Part shown: positions 1 to 8,533 of the stretch, in pieces
How positions within the stretch are numbered: position 1 is the stretch's first letter
Layout of the letters: every line of letters starts with the position of its first letter
DNA from: Telluria beijingensis
GTDB taxonomy: Bacteria > Pseudomonadota > Gammaproteobacteria > Burkholderiales > Burkholderiaceae_D
Length of the DNA: 64,000 nucleotides
NCBI RefSeq assembly: GCF_030770395.1
Contig: NZ_CP132480.1
Span: 3,339,792-3,403,791, forward strand
Direction: 5' to 3'
The notes under the pieces: generated by a model
Databases searched by the model: none
What the model saw: the letters and a program-made list of their open reading frames with translations, nothing else
What the model was told of the DNA's origin: nothing
Position numbers and translations under genes: made by a program

Positions 1-344
1 TCGATGAGCTTGACGTTGGCATATTTGGCGTCGTAGCACCGGAACAGCTGGCCGAATTTGATGTCTTCAGCACATGGCCAGCGCTTCGACAATTTGGCCC
101 ATTGCTCCGGCGTCAGTCCCCTGCAACGTCCTTTTTCGACATAGTTGCTGTTGCCGCCATGCGACAACGATGCCGCCGAAGGCGCGACGCATTGCGGGCT
201 GGTGGCCATGGCCACCCTGCTTTCCAGCGTGAGCAGCACGCCGGCAGCGCCGAGACCGACCTTGCCCAGACGGCGGCGGCCAGCATTCGCTACCGGTATC
301 GGGGGCGGCGGAAGGTCATCGTATGGTTGTGGTTCGGTCGACAT
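1..344 (-). CDS. Hypothetical protein, C-terminus cut by window edge
   Basis: This is an open leftward reading frame that runs off the left edge, so only about the first 114 residues are visible. The ATG at 344 is preferred over the ATG at 350 because an AGGAA sits about 6 bases upstream of it. The start is Pro-rich (DLPPPPIP), then a twin-arginine-like stretch (GRRRLGKVGLGAAGVLLTLES) resembles a signal or anchor segment. The visible remainder contains several Cys residues and an LTPEQWAKL motif. I do not recognise the family. It points away from the EPS genes and may be an unrelated neighbour or a secreted small protein. Confidence 0.55.
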   Translation of the reverse strand, partial: MSTEPQPYDDLPPPPIPVANAGRRRLGKVGLGAAGVLLTLESRVAMATSPQCVAPSAASLSHGGNSNYVEKGRCRGLTPEQWAKLSKRWPCAEDIKFGQLFRCYDAKYANVKLI

Positions 345-517
345 AGTCATTTCCTGGAAAGGGGCTCTTTGGCGCAATAGCACTATCAGCAATTACCATG
401 CCGAGGGATTTCAGGCAGGAAAAAACCTTTACAAAACAGCCACCTACCCGCCCCGCATGGTGACGATCACCCTCATTATAGTAATGAATTCCGACTAGCT
501 GTAAGAAAACTCGACAG

Positions 518-1144
518 TTAGAAATAGCTTTCCGGAATTACGAGGATGTCGCCAGGACGCATCATCATGTTCGCCGAGATGTCGCCATCCTTGATGAGGT
601 CATCGAGCCGTACGGTCAATTTTTCCTGCTTGCCATCGACCGTGCGAACGATGCTGGCCTTGTTACCCGCTGCGAATTCCGTCACGCCACCGACTGCGAT
701 CAGGACATCCATCAACGACATCTCGCGGCGGTACGGCAGCGCTTGCGGACGTGCGGCCTGGCCGATCACGCGAATCTGGTCGCTGAAATTGCCCACGAAC
801 TGGGTCACGACCACCGTAACCACCGGCTGCTGGATGAACTTGGCCAGCGCGCCTTCGATATCGCGCGCCAGCTGGGTCGAGGTCTTGCCGGCGGCCGGCA
901 GGTCTTCGACCAGCGGCGTGGTGATCTTGCCGTCCGGACGCACCGGGACCGACATCGATACTTCAGGGTTACGCCAGACGATGATATTGACCGAATCGCC
1001 AGGTCCGATCAGGTAATCGGGATTGATCGGGGCCAGCGCGGCGGCGGGCGGCGCCGGCGGCGTGGCGCAGGCACCCAGCAGCAGCAGGCAGGCGATCGCG
1101 CCGGCTTTGGCCAAGGTATTGGTCAGATAGCTCATCTTGCTCAC
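518..1144 (-). CDS. XrtA-type exopolysaccharide export lipoprotein (Wza/EpsE-like)
   Basis: This is an outer-membrane polysaccharide export protein of the XrtA/PEP-CTERM class, expected to form or gate the EPS exit pore. A lipoprotein signal is visible, ending in the lipobox LLGAC. It is followed by a Pro/Ala linker, the N-terminal export domain (PINPDYLIGPGDSVNI) and a SLBB-like domain (RVIGQAARPQALPYRREMSL). The GTG at 1144 is chosen because AAGGAG lies 5 bases upstream; ATG 1135 is the alternative. At about 208 residues it is short for Wza, as is normal for this class. It is separated from the chain-length operon by the protease gene and is read in the opposite direction. An inverted repeat (TGCCGTG/CACGGCA) lies just upstream of the ribosome site. 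Confidence 0.9.
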   Translation of the reverse strand: MSKMSYLTNTLAKAGAIACLLLLGACATPPAPPAAALAPINPDYLIGPGDSVNIIVWRNPEVSMSVPVRPDGKITTPLVEDLPAAGKTSTQLARDIEGALAKFIQQPVVTVVVTQFVGNFSDQIRVIGQAARPQALPYRREMSLMDVLIAVGGVTEFAAGNKASIVRTVDGKQEKLTVRLDDLIKDGDISANMMMRPGDILVIPESYF

Positions 1145-1301
1145 GTTCACTCCTTCGTGCCGTGGCACGGCATTCGCCGCGCACCACTTGCTTGTTAAAA
1201 ATTGTTATTTCACCATCAAAACGCCGTTATTGTATATCAGAGTCTTGTAGGAAACGCCGCGCACACATGAATTTGTTGCAACGACCACCACAGCCATGGC
1301 C

Positions 1302-2102
1302 TCACGGCGCTTGGGTACGTTGCAGCAGGACGTGCACGTGACGCGCCGGGATCGCATAGGTGATGCCGCTCGGGTTGGTAATGGCATTCTCCTTCAAACC
1401 CTTGACGAATACCATATTAATAACGGCCACGACCACGCCGGTATCGGGGTCGTACACCGGGCTGCCGCTATTGCCGGGATAGGCCGTACCGTCGAGCTGG
1501 TAGATCGTGAACGGCGCGCGCTGCAGCTGGGCGATCGCACGCGCGTCGAGCTTGCGCGCGTTGAGCGAGGGGCGGACGATCGGCGTGATGGCGGCCAGGC
1601 CAGCACGGTGGGTCGCCGGATACAGGCCGAGCACCATGCCGAGCGGGAAACCGGTGAATGCCAGCGCCTGGCCTTCGCGCACCTCGTCCCTGTCGGCCAG
1701 GCGCAGCGCCGGTAGCGGCGTCCCGCTCAGGCGCAGGTGGGCCAGGTCGTGGTCGCGGTCGACGGCGACCACGGTCGCCGGCCGGAACACGGTATCGCTG
1801 CCATCGGCGCCGGCGCGCACCACCACGCCCAGCGCTTCCTTGCGCGCCCCGTCCAACAGGTCGGGCACCACGTGGGCATTGGTGATGACGCTCAGGCCGT
1901 CGCCGACCACGAAGCCGGTCCCGGAAAACGCGACCGCCGGGCTGCGCGTCTGCAGGTGGGTGCCGACGCCGACGACCGAGGGCTTGACCAGGGCCACCGT
2001 CTCCGGCAGCGACGCGGCCACGGCCGCAGTAGCGCTGGCGGCGGCAGCGGCCAGCGCCAGCATGAGGCCGCAGAGTCGGCCAGGACTGAATAAGGGATTC
2101 AT
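1302..2102 (-). CDS. Secreted trypsin-like serine protease (S1 family)
   Basis: This is a predicted periplasmic or secreted endopeptidase of the trypsin-2/S1C fold. The first 30 residues form a signal peptide ending AVAA. The triad is visible as His77 (TNAHVV), Asp119 (DRDHDLAHL) and Ser212 (GNSGSPV). There is no C-terminal PDZ domain, so it is shorter than DegP/DegQ at 266 residues. The ATG at 2102 directly precedes the signal peptide; an upstream TTG at 2156 would add an implausible leader. It lies between the export lipoprotein and the divergent EPS operon on the same strand as the lipoprotein, so it may be co-transcribed with it. Its substrate is unknown; a role in envelope maturation is inferred only from position. 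Confidence 0.8.
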   Translation of the reverse strand: MNPLFSPGRLCGLMLALAAAAASATAAVAASLPETVALVKPSVVGVGTHLQTRSPAVAFSGTGFVVGDGLSVITNAHVVPDLLDGARKEALGVVVRAGADGSDTVFRPATVVAVDRDHDLAHLRLSGTPLPALRLADRDEVREGQALAFTGFPLGMVLGLYPATHRAGLAAITPIVRPSLNARKLDARAIAQLQRAPFTIYQLDGTAYPGNSGSPVYDPDTGVVVAVINMVFVKGLKENAITNPSGITYAIPARHVHVLLQRTQAP

Positions 2103-2537
2103 AAGGAGTTCATCTTGTTCGCGTACATCTTCTTGCACAGCTAGCCAATCGTGCAAGGGATTTCAGAAGTAAGACATTAGAATAACGATGTTTTACTACA
2201 GGCAATTTATTGAATGCAATATCTTGACGGTGAAGACGATCCCGCGCACTTGCCTCGCTCGCATCCTGGGAATCGCCGTCCGTTACAAAGTTTCGCAAAA
2301 AGCAAGAAGCAAAATCGCCGAATGTTTGCGATAATGCAACGTTATAGGCTCTTGAAGCCGAGTATTGTCGTTTGTTCTGTTGTTCTGAGGAATATTTGTT
2401 GTAGCAAGATAGCATTGGCTGCCGTATTTTCTGGATTTGCCATCATGCAATTGCAATTGCACAGACTACAAGCGATCATGCAGGATGTTTTATTGACCGA
2501 GTCCGGCAACGGACCTTGACTGGCGAGACCCCAAAAG
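2103..2537. other. AT-rich divergent intergenic region
   Basis: These 435 bases separate the leftward protease gene from the rightward EPS operon and should hold promoters for both. The base composition is clearly more AT-rich than the genes. I see no convincing coding frame. A perfect 16-base palindrome lies at 2446-2461. No clear sigma-54 -24/-12 element was found by eye on either strand, although the regulator PrsR encoded further right is sigma-54 dependent. Confidence 0.6.
2446..2461. promoter_or_regulatory. Perfect palindrome, candidate operator of the EPS operon
   Basis: The sequence TGCAATTGCAATTGCA is identical to its own reverse complement. It lies 77 bases upstream of the chain-length determinant start, in the AT-rich divergent region. 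A symmetric site of this size in a leader suits a dimeric regulator; the regulator is unknown. Confidence 0.4.
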
Positions 2538-4070
2538 ATGGCCGACATCATAGCCTTGATTCTGAATTTCCTGAAAGCACTCGGAAAATACCGCTGGCAT
2601 GCGGTTGCCATTACCTGGGTGGTGGCGATCGCCGGATGGATCGTCGTGCTTGCCCTGCCCAACCAGTATGAAGCCTCGGCCCGGGTGTACGTCGATACCC
2701 AGAGCATCCTGCGGCCGCTGATGGCAGGCATGACCACCATGCCCGCGATGGAACAGCAGGTGCTGTTCATGCGCCGCACGCTGTTCAGCCGCCCGAACGT
2801 GGAACGCGTGGTGCGCGAGGTCGATCTCGACGTTGGCGCCAAGAACAGCAAGGAATTCGACAGGATCGTCGATAATCTGATGTCAAGCATCAAGATGGCG
2901 GGCACCGAGCGCGACGATATCTACACCATCAGCTATACCGCGACCAGCGCCAAGCTGGGCCGCGACGTGGTGCAGGCCTTCCTGACCATCTTCGTCGAAG
3001 GCAGTTTCAGCGGCAAGCGCCAGGATTCCGAGAAAGCGGTCCAGTTCATCGACGACCAGATCCGCGGCTACGAAGAGCGCCTGACCAATGCCGAGAACGC
3101 GCTCAAGGAATTCAAGATCAAGCACATGGGCATGTTGCCGAACCAGGGCGCCGACTACAACTCGCGCATGATGTCCACCACGGAAGCGCTGAACCAGGCG
3201 CGCCTGGAACTGTCCGAGGCCGAGCAGGCGCGCAACGCGATCCGGCGCCAGATCTCGGGCGACACCCGCAGCGCACCCGGCCAGCGTCCGCTGCCGATCC
3301 CGACCGACCCCGCGCTCGACGAGCGCATCACGAGCGTCAACAAGACCCTCGACGCCCTGCGCACCCAGTACACCGAACAGCATCCCGACATCGTCGCCAA
3401 CCGCCGCCTGCTGGAACAGCTGCTGGCGCGCCGGGCCGAAGATGCCAAGAACGCGAAGCCGAGCGCCGACCCGGGCGCCAGCTACAGCCCCATGCTGCAG
3501 CAGCTGAACGTGGCCCTGTCCGAAGCCGAGGCGCGGGTGGCTTCGCTGCAGGCGCGCGTGAACGAATACAGCGCGCGCGCGGCCAGCCTGCGCGGCCAGA
3601 GCGCCCAGGTGCCGGAAATCGAAGCCCAGCTCGCCCAGCTCAACCGCGATTACGAAGTCAACCGCGAGAACTACCAGAAACTGGTCGAGCGCCGCGAGTC
3701 GGCCAAGCTGTCGGGCGACCTGTCGTCGGCCACCGACATGCTCAGCTTCCGCGTGATCGATCCGCCGCTGGCCCCGGCCACCCCGTCCGGACCGAACCGC
3801 CTGCAGCTGTTCACCGCGGTCTTCGTCGCCGCGCTCGCCGCCGGCCTGGCGGGCGCCTTCCTGCTGAGCCAAGTGCGTCCGACCTTCCTGAGCCAGGCCT
3901 CGCTGCGCGAAGTCACGGGCCTGCCGATCCTGGGCGCGATCAGCATGAACTGGACCGCCGAGCAGACCGTGCTGCGCAAGCGCCGCCTGTACGGCCTGGC
4001 GGCCTCGGTGCTGCTGCTGTTCGGCGCCTATGGCGCCGGCCTGACGGCCATCCTCGTGCTTCCCCTGTAA
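2538..4070 (+). CDS. XrtA-system polysaccharide chain-length determinant (Wzz/GNVR)
   Basis: This inner-membrane co-polymerase sets EPS chain length and works with the tyrosine autokinase encoded next. A transmembrane segment lies near residues 20-42 (WHAVAITWVVAIAGWIVVLA). A long periplasmic coiled-coil region spans roughly 160-400 (for example RLTNAENALKEFKIKH). Two C-terminal hydrophobic segments follow near 420-442 and 483-510. The 510-residue length fits the PEP-CTERM-associated chain-length family. No strong Shine-Dalgarno sequence precedes the ATG. It heads an operon with 20 bases to the kinase gene. Confidence 0.93.
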   Translation: MADIIALILNFLKALGKYRWHAVAITWVVAIAGWIVVLALPNQYEASARVYVDTQSILRPLMAGMTTMPAMEQQVLFMRRTLFSRPNVERVVREVDLDVGAKNSKEFDRIVDNLMSSIKMAGTERDDIYTISYTATSAKLGRDVVQAFLTIFVEGSFSGKRQDSEKAVQFIDDQIRGYEERLTNAENALKEFKIKHMGMLPNQGADYNSRMMSTTEALNQARLELSEAEQARNAIRRQISGDTRSAPGQRPLPIPTDPALDERITSVNKTLDALRTQYTEQHPDIVANRRLLEQLLARRAEDAKNAKPSADPGASYSPMLQQLNVALSEAEARVASLQARVNEYSARAASLRGQSAQVPEIEAQLAQLNRDYEVNRENYQKLVERRESAKLSGDLSSATDMLSFRVIDPPLAPATPSGPNRLQLFTAVFVAALAAGLAGAFLLSQVRPTFLSQASLREVTGLPILGAISMNWTAEQTVLRKRRLYGLAASVLLLFGAYGAGLTAILVLPL

Positions 4071-4090
4071 GGCTGTATCAAGGAGCGAAT

Positions 4091-5020
4091 GTGAGCATTA
4101 TCGAAAAAGCGGCCAGCCGCATCGACCAGCAGCGCCAAGCCGCTGCCCCCGCCGGCGCCGGCCAGTCCGCCGCCCCCGACACCTTCGACGCCCAGCCCGC
4201 AGTGGATGGCGCGCCCGCAGCCGCGCATCCGGCGACGCCCGTTGTCGACGCCGCCGCGCAGGCGCCCGCACCCGCGCCACGGCGTTCGGCGACGCGCAAG
4301 GTGGAACTGGACCTGGAACGCATGCGCCAGCTCGGGATGGTGACCGCGGCCGGCGGCCGCACCAACCTGCTGGAAGAATTCCGCATCATCAAGCGCCCGC
4401 TGCTCAAGCGCGCCTTCACGCCGCGCGAGCCGCAGGCGAATCCCGGCAACCTGATCATGATCACCAGCTCGCTGCCGGGCGAAGGCAAGACCTACAGCTC
4501 GATCAACCTGGCGATGAGCATCGCCATGGAACTGGACCATACCGTGCTGCTGGTCGATGCCGACGTGGCGCGTCCCTCCGTGATGCGCACCCTCGGCCTG
4601 CCGGCGCAGCGCGGCCTGATGGACATCCTGCTCAACGACAGTCTCGACATGTCGGAAGTGCTGCTGCGCACCAACGTCGACACCCTGTCCATCTTGCCGG
4701 CCGGCACCGCTTCGCCGCACGCCACCGAACTGCTGGCCAGTTCGGCGATGACCAGCCTGGTCAAGGAACTGGCCAGCCGCTACCCCGACCGCGTGATCAT
4801 CTTCGACTCGCCGCCGCTGCTGCTGACCAGCGAGTCGCGCGAGCTAGCCAGCCACATGGGCCAGATCGTGGTCGTGGTGGAAGCCCAGACCACGACCCAG
4901 CATGCGGTCAACGACGCGCTGCAACGCCTGGAAGGCTTCGACAACGTCAACCTCATCTACAACAAGACAAGGGACATTCCGGGGATCGAAGAAACGTATG
5001 ACTATCACTATGGTGGCTGA
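4091..5020 (+). CDS. XrtA-associated protein-tyrosine autokinase (BY-kinase)
   Basis: This is the cytoplasmic tyrosine kinase partner of the chain-length protein; phosphorylation cycles of such kinases control EPS polymerisation. About 75 N-terminal residues are Ala/Pro-rich linker. The P-loop is SSLPGEGKTYSS near residue 130, followed by the Walker A' motif LLVDADVARPS and Walker B motif VIIFDSPPLL. The C-terminus carries closely spaced tyrosines (YDYHYGG), the expected autophosphorylation tail. The GTG start has AAGGAG a few bases upstream. The stop overlaps the next gene's start region, implying translational coupling. Confidence 0.93.
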   Translation: MSIIEKAASRIDQQRQAAAPAGAGQSAAPDTFDAQPAVDGAPAAAHPATPVVDAAAQAPAPAPRRSATRKVELDLERMRQLGMVTAAGGRTNLLEEFRIIKRPLLKRAFTPREPQANPGNLIMITSSLPGEGKTYSSINLAMSIAMELDHTVLLVDADVARPSVMRTLGLPAQRGLMDILLNDSLDMSEVLLRTNVDTLSILPAGTASPHATELLASSAMTSLVKELASRYPDRVIIFDSPPLLLTSESRELASHMGQIVVVVEAQTTTQHAVNDALQRLEGFDNVNLIYNKTRDIPGIEETYDYHYGG

Positions 5021-6578
5021 ACCCCGGCGCGCGTCCCGCCGCGTCCGTGTCCTGCCGCGCCTGCTCCCACTGGCGGCCGCCATGCTGGCGGCCGCGCCAG
5101 CCCACGCCCAATGGACGGTGGACCCCAGGGTCAGCCTGCTCGAAACCTATACCGACAACGTCGACCTGCGCGACGACGACCTGGCCAGGTCGCAGTGGGT
5201 CACCGAATTGCGGCCGTCGATCGCGGTCGCCGGCCAGAGCCGGCGCCTGAAGGTCGCCGCCGCCGCCAACTGGCACCAGTATGCCTACAGCGACAAGTCC
5301 AGGGTGATCAGTCCGACCGACAGCCGGAGCAGCTACTCGGCCGACCTGCAAGGCACCGTCGTCGACCAGATGCTGTACGTGGACGCTTCGGCCAACCGCA
5401 GCAGGTCGAACATCCTGCCCTTCGGCCCCGGGGTCGAGGGCAATCCGTTCTCGCGCGACAACCAGACCGACGTCAAGAGCTGGAGCGTCAGTCCCTACCT
5501 GGTGCGCCGCCTCGGCCGCGACGCCACCATGCAGCTGCGCTATACGCGCGACTCGGTCGATTCGGGGGAGCGCAGGCTGTTCGGCAGCAGCACCGGCGAC
5601 ACCGTGATGCTCAACCTGGCCAGCAGCGCCGAACTGCGCGCGGTCGGCTGGGGCTTCAACTACATGCGCCAGGACATCGACAACCGCCTGGTCGGCGAAT
5701 CCTCGTCCGAAACCGTGAACGCCTCGCTGCGCTACCGCTACTCGCGCACCTGGACCGCGACCACGACGGCCGGCTACGACCGCTACGACTTCGAGGGCCC
5801 CGGTCCCGACACGTCCGGCCGCAACTGGTCGGTCGGCGGGATCTGGACGCCGAGCGCGCGCACCAGCGTGCAGGCCGCGATCGGACGCCACCTGTATGGC
5901 AAGACCGGCTCGCTGTCGGCGACGGTGCGCGCGCGCCGCACGGTGTGGGACATCCAGTACGGCGACTCGATCACCTCGTCGCGCTCGCAATACCTGCTGC
6001 CGGCCGCGGTCGACACCGCCGCCATGCTCGACCGCCTGTTCGGCAGCCTGTTCCCCGACGCGCTGGAGCGCGAGCGCGCGGTCGCGGCCTATATGCAGGC
6101 CAACGGCTTGCCGAGCAGCCTGGCCAACAACATCAATTACCTGAGCAACCGCTATGCGCGCGAAAAGGCATTGCGCGCCTCGGTGGCCTGGCGTCTGGCG
6201 CGCGGCACCGCGCTGGCGAGCGCCTATCGCACCGAACGGCGGGCCGTGTCCGACCAGCAGAGCGACAGCCCGCTGCTGGGCAACTCGCTGTCTTCGCTCA
6301 ACGACAACGTGCGCCTGCACGGCGGCAGCCTGAAATACGTCCATCGCCTCACGCCGCGCGCGCAGTTGCAGACCGGCGCCGACTACCGCTACAGCGAATC
6401 GCTCACCACCGGCATCGAGTCGCGCGAGCGCCTGTTCTACGTGCGGCTCGACCGCGACCTCGGCCGTCACCTGAAAGGCAGCCTGGAAGCGCGCCGCCGC
6501 AACGGCGGCGCCGACTTCGCCGGCCGCCGCGACTACACCGAGAATGCCCTGACCGCCCAACTGTTCATGACGTTTTAA
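4998..6578 (+). CDS. PEP-CTERM-system outer-membrane beta-barrel protein (TIGR03016-type)
   Basis: This is a predicted outer-membrane beta-barrel protein found in XrtA EPS loci, probably a secretion channel or assembly factor. A signal peptide is visible, with an Arg-rich N-region, a hydrophobic LLPLAAAMLAAAPAHA core and cleavage before QWTVDP. The remainder is dominated by alternating amphipathic strands such as AAAANWHQYAYSDKS and MQLRYTRDSVDSG. The last residue is Phe (AQLFMTF), the usual barrel-assembly signal. The ATG at 4998 overlaps the kinase stop; ATG 5010 is a possible alternative. Predicted length is 526 residues. Confidence 0.9.
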   Translation: MTITMVAEPRRASRRVRVLPRLLPLAAAMLAAAPAHAQWTVDPRVSLLETYTDNVDLRDDDLARSQWVTELRPSIAVAGQSRRLKVAAAANWHQYAYSDKSRVISPTDSRSSYSADLQGTVVDQMLYVDASANRSRSNILPFGPGVEGNPFSRDNQTDVKSWSVSPYLVRRLGRDATMQLRYTRDSVDSGERRLFGSSTGDTVMLNLASSAELRAVGWGFNYMRQDIDNRLVGESSSETVNASLRYRYSRTWTATTTAGYDRYDFEGPGPDTSGRNWSVGGIWTPSARTSVQAAIGRHLYGKTGSLSATVRARRTVWDIQYGDSITSSRSQYLLPAAVDTAAMLDRLFGSLFPDALERERAVAAYMQANGLPSSLANNINYLSNRYAREKALRASVAWRLARGTALASAYRTERRAVSDQQSDSPLLGNSLSSLNDNVRLHGGSLKYVHRLTPRAQLQTGADYRYSESLTTGIESRERLFYVRLDRDLGRHLKGSLEARRRNGGADFAGRRDYTENALTAQLFMTF

Positions 6579-6595
6579 GCGAAAAGAGCCTACAG

Positions 6596-7627
6596 ATGTA
6601 CGAATCCTATTACGGCCTGTCGGCCAAGCCCTTCCAGCTGCGCCCGGACCCGCATTTCTTCTTCGGCTCCAAGGGCCACAAGCGCGCCATGGCCTATCTC
6701 GAATACGGCTTGTCGCAGGGCGAGGGCTTCATCGTCATCACCGGCGAGGTCGGCGCCGGCAAGACGACCCTGGTGCGCAACCTGCTGGGCCGCATCGCGC
6801 TCGACCAGATCGTGGCCGCCCACATCGTCAACACCAGCCTCGATCCGGAAGACACGCTGCGCATGGTGGTGTCGGCCTTCGGCCTGGCCTACGAGGGCGC
6901 CAGCAAGGCCGAGCTGCTCAACCGCCTCGAACAGTTCCTGCGCAGCGTCGACCGCCAGGGCAAGCGCGCCTTGCTGGTGATCGACGAGGCCCAGAACCTG
7001 AACGCGCGCACGGTCGAGGAATTGCGCATGCTGTCCAACTTCCAGACCGACGACCGTTCGCTGCTGCAGACCTTCCTGCTGGGCCAGCCGGAGTTTCGCG
7101 CCACCCTGCACAGCCCCACCATGCAGCAGCTGCGCCAGCGCGTGATCGCCAGCTACCACCTGGGACCGATGGATGCGCAAGAGACCCGCGCCTATGTCGA
7201 GCACCGCCTGGCCACGGTCGGCTGGAAGGGCGACCCGGCCTTCGACGACGAGGCCCACGCCGCGATCTTTGCCTACAGCGGCGGCATCCCGCGCAAGACC
7301 AATACCCTGATGGACCGGGTGCTCCTGATGGGCTACCTGGAAGAGCTGCACGGCTTCACCGGCGCCCATGTCGGCGAAGTCGTGCGCGACATCTCGGACG
7401 AATTCCAGGCCCCGGACGGGCTGGGCGAGCCGGATCCGGCATCGATCCGGCCGGCCGCCGGCCAGCACGACCTGCAGCATGGCGAACGCCGCAGCGCCAG
7501 CGTCGAACAGCTCGACGAGCGCATGATGCGGCTCGAGAAATCGATCGTGTCGGTGCTGTCGATCCTGAAGAAGATCGCCGCCACGCCGTCCGGCGCGGCG
7601 CCGCGCCACATGGACAACCAGGACTGA
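6596..7627 (+). CDS. XrtA/PEP-CTERM-system-associated ATPase (ExeA/GspA-like)
   Basis: This AAA ATPase resembles ExeA/GspA, which energises assembly of envelope secretion machinery. It starts with MYESYYGLSAKPFQLRPDP, typical of the family. The P-loop is GEVGAGKTTLV near residue 50 and Walker B is LLVIDEAQN. After the ATPase core an acidic/polar tail of about 90 residues includes a predicted short coiled coil (LDERMMRLEKSIVSVLSI). It follows the beta-barrel gene by 17 bases, supporting joint function in export. Confidence 0.92.
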   Translation: MYESYYGLSAKPFQLRPDPHFFFGSKGHKRAMAYLEYGLSQGEGFIVITGEVGAGKTTLVRNLLGRIALDQIVAAHIVNTSLDPEDTLRMVVSAFGLAYEGASKAELLNRLEQFLRSVDRQGKRALLVIDEAQNLNARTVEELRMLSNFQTDDRSLLQTFLLGQPEFRATLHSPTMQQLRQRVIASYHLGPMDAQETRAYVEHRLATVGWKGDPAFDDEAHAAIFAYSGGIPRKTNTLMDRVLLMGYLEELHGFTGAHVGEVVRDISDEFQAPDGLGEPDPASIRPAAGQHDLQHGERRSASVEQLDERMMRLEKSIVSVLSILKKIAATPSGAAPRHMDNQD

Positions 7628-7648
7628 CCTTCCAGGAAAGGACATGGA

Positions 7649-8533
7649 ATGAAAATGAGCGCTCCCGCAGCCCGCCCGCGTCCCGCGCCGGGCGAGAAGA
7701 TCCGCAATGCGATGACCTGCGACGTCGAGGATTACTTCCAGGTCTCGGCCTTCGCCCCCTATATCGACCGCGCCAGCTGGCCGACCCGCGAGTGCCGGGT
7801 CGAAGCCAATATGGAACGCATCCTGGCCCTGTACGAACGCCACGGCGTGCGCGCGACCTTCTTCACCCTGGGCTGGATCGCCGAGCGCTATCCCGCCATG
7901 GTGCGCCGCATCGTCGCCGCCGGCCATGAACTGGCCAGCCACGGCTACGGCCACCTGCGCGCCTCGGACCAGAGCCGGGCCGAGTTCGACAACGACATCC
8001 GCTCCAGCAAGGCGCTGCTGGAAGACATCGGCGGCCAGGCCGTGGTGGGCTACCGCGCCCCCAGCTTCTCGATCGGCCACGCCAACCTGTGGGCGCTCGA
8101 CGCGCTGCACGAGGCCGGCTACAGATACAGCTCGAGCATCTACCCGATCGCCCACGACCACTACGGCATGCCGGACGCGCCGCGCTTCGCCTTCTACCCG
8201 AACGGCCCGGACGGCCTGCTGGAAGTGCCGATCACCACCGTCAAGCTGGCGGGGCGCAACCTGCCGGCCGGCGGCGGCGGCTACTTCCGCCTGCTGCCGT
8301 ATGCCCTGTCGCGCTGGATGATGGACAAGGTCAACCGCGAAGACCGCGAGCCGGCCCTGTTCTACTTCCATCCGTGGGAAGTCGATCCCGGCCAGCCGCG
8401 TCCCGAAGGCCTGGGCGCCAAGGCGCGCTTTCGCCACTACGTGAACATCGGCCGCATGGAACGCCGCCTGGAAGCCCTGGCGCGCGACTTCGCATGGGAC
8501 CGGATGGACGCGATCTTCCTGGAACGACGCTGA
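7649..8533 (+). CDS. XrtA-system polysaccharide deacetylase
   Basis: This NodB-fold carbohydrate deacetylase probably removes acetyl groups from amino sugars of the EPS. Motif 1 is CDVEDYFQ with the catalytic base Asp, motif 2 is HELASHGYGH with the metal histidines, and motif 3 is YRAPSFS. No signal peptide is visible, so it would act in the cytoplasm or on lipid-linked sugars, as is usual for this subfamily. AGGAAAGGA lies upstream of the ATG. Its TGA overlaps the next ATG (TGATG). Length is 294 residues. Confidence 0.93.
   Translation: MKMSAPAARPRPAPGEKIRNAMTCDVEDYFQVSAFAPYIDRASWPTRECRVEANMERILALYERHGVRATFFTLGWIAERYPAMVRRIVAAGHELASHGYGHLRASDQSRAEFDNDIRSSKALLEDIGGQAVVGYRAPSFSIGHANLWALDALHEAGYRYSSSIYPIAHDHYGMPDAPRFAFYPNGPDGLLEVPITTVKLAGRNLPAGGGGYFRLLPYALSRWMMDKVNREDREPALFYFHPWEVDPGQPRPEGLGAKARFRHYVNIGRMERRLEALARDFAWDRMDAIFLERR

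Noticed and set aside
2400..2440. Sigma-54 promoter TTGGCTGCCGTATTTTC upstream of the EPS operon
   Set aside because: The GG element is present but no GC falls at the required -12 position.
5111..6590. Upstream extension of the ATPase frame across the beta-barrel gene
   Set aside because: The extension is Arg/Pro-rich shadow sequence; the true protein begins at ATG 6596 with MYESYYGL.
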